A stretch of DNA of 7,598 nt from positions 1 to 7,598 of the forward strand of contig JADZDV010000025.1 in the NCBI GenBank assembly GCA_020850915.1, in the 5' to 3' direction. The notes under the pieces are model-generated. The model searched no databases. It saw only the letters and a list, made by a program, of their open reading frames with translations, and was not told the origin of the DNA. The stretch comes from Chloroflexota bacterium. GTDB taxonomy: Bacteria > Chloroflexota > UBA6077 > JADZDV01. Below, piece after piece: positions 1 through 6,158 of the stretch (positions within the stretch are counted from its first letter, which is position 1; every line of letters begins with the position of its first letter). A program made the position numbers and the translations under genes.

Positions 1-906
1 CGCTACGGCATCCCCGAGTTCAAGCTGGAGAAGCGGTTCCTGGACCGTCGCATCGCCCAGATGCGGGCCGAGGGCACCGAGTTCAGGACCAACGCCAACG
101 TCGGGGAGAACGTCAGCGTCGAGGAGCTGAAACGCGGCTTCGACGCCATCGTCCTGGCCGGCGGCGCCACCGTCTGGCGAGACCTGCCGATCCCCGGCCG
201 CGAGCTGAACGGCATCTACCAGGCGATGGAGTACCTGCCGATCTCCAATCGCGTCCAGCAGGGCGACCTGCCCGAGCCAACCATCACGGCGGCCGGCAAG
301 CGGGTCGTCATTATCGGCGGCGGCGACACCGGCGCGGACTGTCTCGGAACGGCGCATCGTCAACGGGCCGCCTCAGTCCACCAGTTCGAGATCCTGCCCC
401 GGCCGCCCGAGACCCGCGCACCGAACAACCCCTGGCCCACCTACTCGAATATCTTCCGCGTCTCCTCGGCGCACGAAGAGGGCGGCGAAAGGGTTTACAG
501 CGTCAACACGGAGTGCTTCCTCGGTGACGAGCCGGGCAACGTACGCGCCCTGCGGGGCCACGAGGTCGAGTTCGTGGACGGGAGGTTCGTCAAGATCGAA
601 GGCACGGACTTCGAGCTGCCGTGTGAGCTGGTCCTGCTGGCCATGGGCTTCCTCGGCCCCCAGCGAACCGGCATGCTGGAGCAGTTGGGCGTGCAACTGG
701 ATGCTCGCGGCAACGTCGCGCGCGATGTCCGCTTCATGACCAGCGAGCCCGGCATCTTCGCCTGTGGCGACATGGGCCGAGGGCAGAGTCTGATCGTCTG
801 GGCGATTGCCGAAGGGCGCTCCTGCGCCGCTGGGGTGGACGCCTGGCTCATGGAGGAGACCCTCCTCTCCGTCCCAATCGCCCCAACCACGCGCCCGCTG
901 ATGTGA
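1..906 (+). CDS. gltD: Glutamate synthase small subunit, C-terminal part (cut by window start)
   Basis: This subunit of glutamate synthase takes electrons from NAD(P)H through FAD and passes them to the large subunit, where 2-oxoglutarate and glutamine-derived ammonia become two glutamates; it acts in the cytoplasm. The frame is open from the first base and ends at TGA 904-906, giving 301 residues. The family is usually about 480-490 residues, so roughly 180 N-terminal residues (Fe-S cysteines and first FAD motif) lie outside. Visible are YGIPEFKLEK at window codons 2-11, the RDLPIPGREL segment, the NAD(P)H-binding GGGDTGADC at codons 106-114, NPWPTYSNIFRVSSAHEEGG, and the C-terminal FAD motif GIFACGDMGRGQSL starting at codon 251, followed by VWAIAEGR. 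These blocks are typical of GltD and no key block in the visible part is missing. The large-subunit gene would be expected upstream. A related GltD-like oxidoreductase is the main alternative, but the motif fit is strong. Confidence 0.93.
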   Translation, partial: RYGIPEFKLEKRFLDRRIAQMRAEGTEFRTNANVGENVSVEELKRGFDAIVLAGGATVWRDLPIPGRELNGIYQAMEYLPISNRVQQGDLPEPTITAAGKRVVIIGGGDTGADCLGTAHRQRAASVHQFEILPRPPETRAPNNPWPTYSNIFRVSSAHEEGGERVYSVNTECFLGDEPGNVRALRGHEVEFVDGRFVKIEGTDFELPCELVLLAMGFLGPQRTGMLEQLGVQLDARGNVARDVRFMTSEPGIFACGDMGRGQSLIVWAIAEGRSCAAGVDAWLMEETLLSVPIAPTTRPLM

Positions 907-908
907 AG

Positions 909-943
909 CCGGTCTCGAGCAGTCTTTCACGGCTCGAGACCGG
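909..943 (+). terminator. Hairpin after gltD, probable terminator
   Basis: Two bases after the gltD stop, the 12-base arm ccggtctcgagc (909-920) is perfectly complementary to gctcgagaccgg (932-943) around an 11-base loop. The stem is GC-rich. No run of T follows (the next bases are tctctcagcc), so it is not a textbook intrinsic terminator. In a GC-rich genome it could still end transcription or protect the 3' end of the mRNA. The base pairing is certain; the function is inferred from position. Confidence 0.6.
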
Positions 944-1012
944 TCTCTCAGCCATGCAGGCTCCGGCACGATCAGTGGCCCTTCCAGCGATCGGCCAGAA
1001 CGTGGCCACGCG

Positions 1013-1609
1013 CTGGCCTCCGTCGACGTCTCGACCGGCCGCCCGCGCGACAGGCCGGCATTCCAGTGGTCTACGTCGCGAGCACGCTCCATGACACCAC
1101 GAATTCGCACGCGGACAGGGGGCTCGCCGTGCTGGTGCGCTCCGATCGAGGCGTCCAGCCCGGCAAGCCAGAGGCGCTGATCGGGAGGAAGCTCGGCACC
1201 GCCATCGGCGGCACGCCGGTCCAGTACCTCCACATCCCGCTGAAGGAGAACATCAGGCGCAGCTCGCTCGCGGTGCCGAACGTCCTGGCCGGAGACCGGT
1301 TCTCGTCGCCGCGGTCGCCGTGTCCTGCACCATGACCCGCCGAGACCCGGGCGAGGCGGCCGACATCAGCGCGCGCCGGGTTCATGGCCTCGGCTCGGCC
1401 GTCGCTCGGCGAGCGGTTCGACACGAGCCGTACGATCCCGGCTCAGCAAGCCCTCGCTGCAGCCCTCCGACGAGGCGATTGTGGACCTGGTTGATCCCAA
1501 GCGACTCGAGGCCGCGAACCTGCCGCCCGAGACGTCCGATGCGAACGTCGCCGAGCAGGCCCAGCAGAAGCCCCCCGAGGCCGTCTCACACCCCCAACCG
1601 AGCCCGTAG
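1013..1609 (+). pseudogene. Decayed ABC transporter substrate-binding protein (NitT/TauT-like)
   Basis: No intact gene lies between gltD and the aldolase, but collinear pieces of one protein can be read in all three + frames. Frame 1 from about 1051 gives GIPVVYVAST, then GLAVLVRSDRGVQ, then LIGRKLGTAIGGTPVQYL, ending at TGA 1333-1335. This resembles the periplasmic-binding core of nitrate/sulfonate-type receptors, where a 'GIPVV' strand, a 'lvvr.DsGi' strand and a 'LkGKkiGt..Gs' loop follow in order. Frame 3 around 1289-1380 gives RPVLVAAVAVS and RRDPGEAADISARRV, like the late helices of that family. Frame 1 at 1414 gives RFDTSRTIPAQQALAAAL. Frame 2 gives PSDEAIVDLVDPKRLEAA and ends at TAG 1607-1609. 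At least three frameshifts plus an apparent central deletion are needed. The bounds are approximate and the assignment is by eye. Chance similarity in GC-rich DNA, or sequencing indels in a live gene, are the alternatives. Bases 945-1012 and 1610-1700 hold nothing else that I can recognise. Confidence 0.5.
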
Positions 1610-1700
1610 ACCCGGGCGGTGACCTCCCACCCGACCTCCCCCCGCTGGGGAGCTCGTCGCGCGAGAGCCAGCCGCCGGCGTCAGCGCTAGCTCGGCGTCG

Positions 1701-2615
1701 CTACCAGCCGCGCGGCTCCTGCTCCAGCACGCCCGCCATCTCGAGCTGCTCGCGCAGGCGCCGGCGCGCCGTTTCGTCCAGCGGGCGGATCGGCAGCCGT
1801 GTCGGACCGACCGGGCGGCCCATGACCTCCATGGCGGCCTTGATCGTGGCCGGGTAGTCCACGCCGATCAGGTGCCAGAGCTGGGACGCCTTCCACTGCA
1901 GCGGTCGGGCCCGCTCGTACTCGCCAGCCGCGCAGGCCGCGTACAGGTCGCGCACGAGGCGCGGCGCCACGCCGCCGAGGGCGGACATCGAGCCGGTTCC
2001 GCCAACGACCATCGTCGGCATCAGGTACTCCACGCCGGCGATCAGCCCGAAGCTTGGCCTCAACGGCAGCACGGTGCGGCAGACCTCCGTGAAGTAATCC
2101 AGGTCGATGCTCGCATCCTTCAGGCCAACGAAGTTTGGCAAGCGCTGGATCAGGCGGGCCAGCAGGGACGGAGAGAGCTCGACGAACAGATGCTTGATCG
2201 AGCTGTACGCCAGCACCGGCAGCTCCGTCGCCGTCGCGAGGGCGACGAAATGGTCGAACTGGGCATCCTGCGAGGGGCGCCAGTAGTAGGGCGAGATACT
2301 GATCACCGCGGAAGTGCCCGCCTTCTCGGCGTGCCGCGCCAGCTCGATCGTCTGCGGCGTGCCCGGCATGCTAACATGCGCCAGGACTGGGACACGCCCC
2401 GCGGTGACCCTCACCGCGGTCTCGAGGAGCTGCTGCCGCTCGTCTACGGTCAGGTTCAGCGACTCGCCGATGTGCATCGGCAGCGCGAGTCCGGCCGCTC
2501 CTTCCTGGCGGACGTGGAAGTCCACGAGCTTTTCGAAGGTGTCGAAGTCGATGCTCCCGTCGGCCGTGAGCGGCGTGACGGGCGTCTGGAAGACGCCGCG
2601 CGGCACGGTCCACAT
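1701..2615 (-). CDS. DapA/N-acetylneuraminate lyase superfamily aldolase
   Basis: A 304-residue (beta/alpha)8-barrel aldolase of the dihydrodipicolinate synthase superfamily, which condense or cleave pyruvate-type substrates through a lysine Schiff base in the cytoplasm. The length is normal for the family. The N-terminal GVFQTPVTPLTADGSID matches the family start. SPYYWRPSQ (108-116) carries the Tyr-Tyr and Arg of the active-site wall. Tyr137 in AYSS aligns with the catalytic tyrosine, and Lys166 in GLKDAS is the Schiff-base lysine. GGTGSMSALGG follows the last barrel strands. Oddly, the usual GTTGE is MHIGE (47-51), so both threonines that normally complete the proton relay and bind the pyruvate carboxylate are replaced, and the YNVP that follows the tyrosine is YSSI. 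True DapA activity is therefore doubtful, and a specialised lyase or dehydratase is more likely. The ATG at 2615 is supported by AAGGAG nine bases upstream. It stands alone, divergent from the hydrolase gene. Confidence 0.88.
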   Translation of the reverse strand: MWTVPRGVFQTPVTPLTADGSIDFDTFEKLVDFHVRQEGAAGLALPMHIGESLNLTVDERQQLLETAVRVTAGRVPVLAHVSMPGTPQTIELARHAEKAGTSAVISISPYYWRPSQDAQFDHFVALATATELPVLAYSSIKHLFVELSPSLLARLIQRLPNFVGLKDASIDLDYFTEVCRTVLPLRPSFGLIAGVEYLMPTMVVGGTGSMSALGGVAPRLVRDLYAACAAGEYERARPLQWKASQLWHLIGVDYPATIKAAMEVMGRPVGPTRLPIRPLDETARRRLREQLEMAGVLEQEPRGW

Positions 2616-2624
2616 AGGTACTGG

Positions 2625-2630
2625 CTCCTT
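2625..2630 (-). promoter_or_regulatory. Shine-Dalgarno site of the aldolase gene
   Basis: On the - strand the bases read AAGGAG, followed by nine bases (ccagtacct) and the ATG at 2615-2613. It is a strong ribosome-binding site at workable spacing and fixes the start of the DapA-family gene. Confidence 0.7.
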
Positions 2631-2640
2631 CGAGGCGAGG

Positions 2641-2654
2641 AATGAGTCATTCTA
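2641..2654 (-). promoter_or_regulatory. Possible -10 box with overlapping palindrome upstream of the aldolase gene
   Basis: On the - strand TAGAAT (2654-2649) differs from the TATAAT consensus at one base and lies about 35 bases before the aldolase start codon. I see no matching -35 hexamer at 16-18 bases. The adjacent AATGAGTCATT (2641-2651) is an inverted repeat of five bases around a central G and overlaps the -10 candidate, a usual place for an operator. It is an AT-richer patch in GC-rich DNA. The sequence is plain to see; promoter and operator roles are inferred and weak. Confidence 0.25.
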
Positions 2655-2789
2655 GGCGTGCAGCCCCCAGCACCGCTGGCTTGAGTCGATCCGACCCCTC
2701 CGCCCGGCCTGTTCCTGGGGCGGTGGCCCCGTGATCGGGGAGTTCCGGGCCGTCAACAGTGGCGGAGCATCCACAACCATGGAGCGACG

Positions 2790-3635
2790 GTGCGTACCGA
2801 GCTGATCTCCATCCCAACCGACACCATTCCTCTCGACGGCGCCTACCACACGCCGGAGCATCGCGAGCCGGTCGGCGGCATTCTGCTGATGCACGGCAAC
2901 ACCATGAACTTCTACATTGGCGCGCCGCGCTTTCTGCCCCCGTACCTCACGGAGCTTGGCTACGCCTGTCTCGCCTACAACCGGCGCGGCCATGACATCC
3001 TGGCCGTGCGCGACACCAAAGAGCTCGCTGGCGCGGAGGGGGCAGCGTTCCAGACGGCTGCCGAAGGACTGGCCGATAACGACGACGCCGCGCGCTTCCT
3101 GGCCGAGCGGGGGCATGGCGAGCCGATCGTCATCGGCCACAGCAACGGCGGCATGCTGGCCGTCCAGTTTGCCGCGAGCCACCCCGAGACGCGCGCGCTC
3201 ATCCTGCTGTCTGCCCACGCTGGCGGGAAGGGAACCGTTCAGCGGAGCGCGGGCGGCGGCGGCCTGGCTGGTGGTCGCCTGACCGAGACCATCGCCGCCG
3301 CTGAGCGCATGGTGGCGGAAGGGCGTGGCCGCGAGCTGCTGCTCGTGCCCGGCTGGTGGTGGGTTATTACCGCCGAGAGCTTCCTCGATCGGCTGCACAA
3401 CACGCCCGATACGCTCGAGACCGCCCCGCGAGTCCGCTGCCCGTCGCTCTTCATTCGCGGCGACGTCGAGCCGGAGGACCACTACCCCGCTTTCGGCTTC
3501 CAGCAGCGCGCCGGCGCCCCGTGCGACGTCGCGATCATCGACGACTGCGACCACTTCTACCGCGGCAGGGAAGACGTGGTGGCCAGGAAGGTGGTTGACT
3601 GGCTGGCGACGACGCTGCACACGTCATCGTCATAG
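2790..3635 (+). CDS. Alpha/beta-fold hydrolase
   Basis: A 281-residue cytoplasmic alpha/beta hydrolase with no signal peptide. The GTG at 2790 is chosen because GGAG (2781-2784) sits five bases before it. The oxyanion-hole strand reads GGILLMHGN (29-37) and is followed by YNRRGHD (63-69). The nucleophile elbow is GHSNGG, with Ser118 as the likely nucleophile. A late strand PSLFIRGDVEPED (218-230) offers the acid (Asp225 or Glu227), and DDCDHFYRG places the catalytic His at 255, so a complete triad can be drawn. A glycine-rich stretch (145-162) and a tryptophan-rich GWWWV (188-192) lie in the cap region, where the substrate is bound. The substrate cannot be told from sequence: ester, lactone and C-C hydrolases share this layout. 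It is divergent from the aldolase gene across 174 bp and convergent with the amidase gene. It might share a regulator with the aldolase, but nothing proves this. Confidence 0.88.
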   Translation: MRTELISIPTDTIPLDGAYHTPEHREPVGGILLMHGNTMNFYIGAPRFLPPYLTELGYACLAYNRRGHDILAVRDTKELAGAEGAAFQTAAEGLADNDDAARFLAERGHGEPIVIGHSNGGMLAVQFAASHPETRALILLSAHAGGKGTVQRSAGGGGLAGGRLTETIAAAERMVAEGRGRELLLVPGWWWVITAESFLDRLHNTPDTLETAPRVRCPSLFIRGDVEPEDHYPAFGFQQRAGAPCDVAIIDDCDHFYRGREDVVARKVVDWLATTLHTSSS

Positions 3636-3668
3636 CGAGGCATCTGCCCCCGGTTTCCGCCCCTCGTC

Positions 3669-3698
3669 AGCGCGGACGTGGCGGGCGGAGCCCGCGCT
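3669..3698. terminator. Possible bidirectional terminator between convergent genes
   Basis: The 70 bp between the stops of the hydrolase (+) and amidase (-) genes hold two mutually exclusive GC-rich hairpins. One pairs agcgcgg (3669-3675) with ccgcgct (3692-3698); the other pairs gcgggc (3681-3686) with gcccgc (3690-3695) around a three-base loop. Neither has a T-tract. The location between convergent genes suits a shared terminator, but stems this short arise easily at this GC content. Confidence 0.3.
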
Positions 3699-3705
3699 CA
3701 GCACG

Positions 3706-4827
3706 CTACCCCGCGTCTTCCAGCTCCAAGAACGCCAGCAGGCCGTCCGCGATGCCGCGGGCGGCGAGGTCCGGGTTGCCAAGCAGGAGCTGACGATCGG
3801 CGGCGCTGGTCAGGAAGCCGGATTCGATGATCGCCTGGGGAACGCCTGGCGCCACGCTGTGGCAGTAGCGGCGGGAGTTGAAAGCGTAGTAGTAGCGCAT
3901 CCGGAGCGAGATGTGCTCGTCATCACGCGGGAGCTGGGTCGCCTGGCCGTAGGCGCCCTCCAACGCCGCGACCAGCCGATCGTCCGCCTGGGGAATGGAG
4001 CTGAAACCCGGCCGCGCGACCTTGAAGCCGCGCACCTGGCCGGAGGCATCGCCGTCCGCGTGGATCGCCAGGAAGGCGTGCGCGCGGTAGCCCGGCGGCA
4101 CGGTCGAAGGCAGCAGGTCCACGGCGATACCGGCTGCCTCCAGCAGCGATTTCGTTCGCTGCGCGATCTCCAGGTTCGCTTCCCACTCCTGTTTGCCGCC
4201 GCCCACCGCGCCGCCGCCAAGCTGCCGCAGCTCTTCGGGCACCTGCTCCACAAGCCAGTGTCCCGCCTGGAGGCCAACCTGCTTCTGGCCCGGCGGATTC
4301 CAGAGCGGCGCAGGCGGCAGCGGGTCGCGGAAACCGCGGAACTGTGCCGCCCGAGTAGCGGGATCGGCGTTCAGGTTGAGCGCCGGCGGCGGGGGCAGAT
4401 CGCAGGGTGACGGTCCGCTCGCCGGCACCGCGGTGGCCGGGGCTCTCGGCCTTGAGAGCGCCTCCGGCGCCGGCGGCACAGCGGGCGCCGCGGTCTGCGT
4501 CTCCGGCGCTGGCGGCTCGGCTGGCGAGGCCGGCGGCTCCGGCGCTGGCGGCTCGGCTGGCGGTGCGGTCTGCGTCTCCGGCGCTGGCGGCTCGGCTGGC
4601 GAGGCCGGCGGCTCCTGTGAGACGGCCGCCGGGCCGAGATCGGCTGGGCTGCTGGCCGACGTGACGGTGTCCGGCTGGCTCCCGGGGACGGACGGTGCTG
4701 GCGTCGCCTGAGGCCCCGGCGTCAGCGTCACCGCGCTGGATGCCAGGCCACAGGCCGAGCCAACCAGCGCCACGGCGCAGACGGCGTTCATGAGCCGCCC
4801 ACTGGGCCAGCGTCTCATCGAGCCCAT
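3706..4827 (-). CDS. Exported N-acetylmuramoyl-L-alanine amidase (Amidase_3 type)
   Basis: This zinc peptidoglycan hydrolase cuts the bond between N-acetylmuramic acid and L-alanine of the stem peptide, outside the cytoplasmic membrane. Numbered from the ATG at 4827 (373 residues), a basic start with MRRW and a hydrophobic stretch (about 11-30) form a signal peptide. VGSAC (22-26) is a poor lipobox, so secretion or lipid anchoring are both possible. Residues 31-150 are a Pro/Ala/Glu-rich spacer. The catalytic domain spans about 183-368: His190 in QAGHW, Glu214 in KQEWEANLE and His256 in AIHADG fit the three zinc ligands, and Glu335 in IIESGF fits the catalytic acid, so it should be active. 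No SH3, LysM or other wall-binding repeat is present. The frame stays open to 4959, overlapping the preceding gene, but the signal peptide argues for ATG 4827 or 4818. Neither has a clear ribosome-binding site. It may be co-transcribed with the LLM gene 64 bp upstream. Confidence 0.87.
   Translation of the reverse strand: MGSMRRWPSGRLMNAVCAVALVGSACGLASSAVTLTPGPQATPAPSVPGSQPDTVTSASSPADLGPAAVSQEPPASPAEPPAPETQTAPPAEPPAPEPPASPAEPPAPETQTAAPAVPPAPEALSRPRAPATAVPASGPSPCDLPPPPALNLNADPATRAAQFRGFRDPLPPAPLWNPPGQKQVGLQAGHWLVEQVPEELRQLGGGAVGGGKQEWEANLEIAQRTKSLLEAAGIAVDLLPSTVPPGYRAHAFLAIHADGDASGQVRGFKVARPGFSSIPQADDRLVAALEGAYGQATQLPRDDEHISLRMRYYYAFNSRRYCHSVAPGVPQAIIESGFLTSAADRQLLLGNPDLAARGIADGLLAFLELEDAG
4490..4615. 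repeat. 75-bp-period direct repeat coding for the amidase spacer
   Basis: Bases 4490-4540 and 4565-4615 are identical over 51 bp, and the 24 bp between them (4541-4564) largely repeat the inner part of the same unit. The repeats are in frame and give two copies of EPPASPAEPPAPETQTA, with an eight-residue PPAEPPAP between them, a 25-residue period. The exact identity at DNA level points to recent duplication or gene conversion rather than selection on the protein alone. Length variation between strains is likely. Confidence 0.9.
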
Positions 4828-4891
4828 GAGAGATAGTAGACGAGTGGCGCGGAGTCTCGCGGTGTCATGATGAAGAGGTGCTGGCCCTCGC

Positions 4892-6046
4892 TCAGCCCGG
4901 GCGCTCGGCGGCGCTCTGGCCAGCCATCGCCAGCAGCGGCTGCGCCACCAGGTCGCCAACCCGGACCGCCTCTTCCCGATACGGCGTGTCGGACAGGATG
5001 AAGTGGGTCACGCCGAGGGCCACGTAGTCCCGCAACGAGGCGACAACCTCCTCGGCCGACCCCACCAGCCAGGTGGCGGCGCCGCCGGTCCCGTACTTCG
5101 TAGGCGCGGTCCAGAGGCAGCGGTCAAGCACTTCGCCCCGTGCCGAGAGCTCGTGGAGTCGGCGCTGGCCGACCGAGCCGCGACCGGTCACGTTCTTCTC
5201 GACGCGGCGGTCGAGATGTCCCTCCCAGCCAGCCAGCTTCGCCTCGGCGGCCCGCCACGCTGCCTCGGAGGTCTCGCGCACGACCACCGTCACACGCAGC
5301 CCGTACTCTAGCGGCCGCGCGCGGTCGTACGCGGCGCTCAGACGCTGCAGGCGCTCGATCCGCTCCGCCACCATGGGGAGCGTCTCGCCCCACATAAGCT
5401 GGACGTCCGCCTCCGCGGCGGCCACGCGCTCGGCGGCGGGCGAGGCGCCGCCGAAATAGAGCGGCGGGCCGCCCGGCTGATGCGGCGGCGGCGCGCAGGT
5501 CGAGCGCTCCACGCGGTAGAACCGCCCCTCGAACGTCACGCCGGACCGCGTCCAGAGCTGGCGCACCAGGCGCATGAACTCCCGGGTGCGCTCGTAGCGC
5601 GCGTCGTTGTCGTCCTCGAAATCTCCGTACGCGTGGTGGTCGTCTTTGCCAGTCACGACGTTCACCAGCAGCCGGCCGGCCGAGAGCTGGTCCAGGGTGG
5701 CGGCCGCGCAGGCGAACAGGGCTGGCGTCCAGTAGCCCGGTCGGATGGCGGCGAGCGGCTTGAAGGCGCGCGTCCGCGCGGCCACTGCCGTCGCCAGGGT
5801 GAAGGTGTCCGGTCGCTCCCAGCCGCTGCCGATCAGCGCCCCGGCGAAGCCGTGCTCCTCGGCGGCCCGGGCGATACTGGCGCTGAAGTCGAGCGAGCCC
5901 CAGCCCTCGGCCGTGTCATCTCCGCGATGGCCGGCCTCGACGGTGTTCGGCAGGTACCAGAGCAGCTCCAGCGGCACGCGTTTCGCCGCCCACCGCCCGG
6001 CCCGGCGATCGACGTCAGGGACGAGCGTTGCCCGACCGAGCGACAC
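4892..6046 (-). CDS. LLM-class flavin-dependent monooxygenase, SsuD-like
   Basis: A luciferase-like (beta/alpha)8 monooxygenase related to alkanesulfonate monooxygenase SsuD, which uses reduced FMN from a partner reductase plus O2 to release sulfite from sulfonates. Matching blocks in order are LWYLPNT near the N-terminus, LAAIRPGYWTPALFACAAAT (SsuD: VALRPG...ARQAAT), LDQLSAGRLLVNVVTG, RYERTREFMRL, GGPPLYFGGASPAAERVAA, GLRVTVVVRET, SVGQRRL, GGAATWLVG and a C-terminal LGVTHFILSDTPY. The reading frame gives 384 residues from GTG 6046. An inner GTG at 5977 (361 residues) starts MPLELLWYLP, which lines up with the SsuD N-terminus and may be the real start; neither has a clear ribosome-binding site. 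By eye the SsuD active-site Cys54 position is Arg (WERPD) and His228 is Thr (RVTVVV), so the substrate may not be an alkanesulfonate. No flavin reductase or ssuBC gene is in the window. It is divergent from recQ. Confidence 0.88.
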   Translation of the reverse strand: MSLGRATLVPDVDRRAGRWAAKRVPLELLWYLPNTVEAGHRGDDTAEGWGSLDFSASIARAAEEHGFAGALIGSGWERPDTFTLATAVAARTRAFKPLAAIRPGYWTPALFACAAATLDQLSAGRLLVNVVTGKDDHHAYGDFEDDNDARYERTREFMRLVRQLWTRSGVTFEGRFYRVERSTCAPPPHQPGGPPLYFGGASPAAERVAAAEADVQLMWGETLPMVAERIERLQRLSAAYDRARPLEYGLRVTVVVRETSEAAWRAAEAKLAGWEGHLDRRVEKNVTGRGSVGQRRLHELSARGEVLDRCLWTAPTKYGTGGAATWLVGSAEEVVASLRDYVALGVTHFILSDTPYREEAVRVGDLVAQPLLAMAGQSAAERPG

Positions 6047-6158
6047 CTGACGCGATGGTAGCTCGAATCAAGGCCGCGTGACAGGCTTGGTTAGAATCGT
6101 CAGAGGGCCGGGAACGCACCGCGGAGCTGAGCTTGGCCCGACCAGCGCGCGAGGAGAG

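Noticed and set aside
373..1233. - strand reading frame of 286 codons
   Set aside because: It is antisense to gltD and the decayed gene, runs through the 12-bp terminator hairpin, and has no motif.
1636..1652. Hairpin ctcccc/ggggag downstream of the aldolase gene
   Set aside because: The stem is only six base pairs, has no T-tract, and sits 49 bases beyond the stop; too weak to call a terminator.
1872..2645. + strand reading frame of 257 codons
   Set aside because: It is antisense to the DapA-family gene, which has catalytic residues and a ribosome-binding site. The product is low-complexity.
3325..4410. + strand reading frame of 361 codons across hydrolase and amidase
   Set aside because: It overlaps the hydrolase in another frame and the amidase on the opposite strand, both with intact catalytic residues. 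It is a shadow of the two.
4490..4615. Possible CRISPR array
   Set aside because: There are only two 51-bp copies, the intervening 24 bp are themselves repeat-derived, and the repeats are in frame within a coding region.
4193..4711. + strand Gly/Ala/Ser-rich frame resembling a PE_PGRS-like protein
   Set aside because: The glycine-rich pattern is the complement of the Pro/Ala-rich amidase spacer repeats and has no independent support.
6078..6097. GTGACA and TAGAAT as a recQ promoter
   Set aside because: The two hexamers are only 8 bases apart, too close for a sigma-70 promoter.
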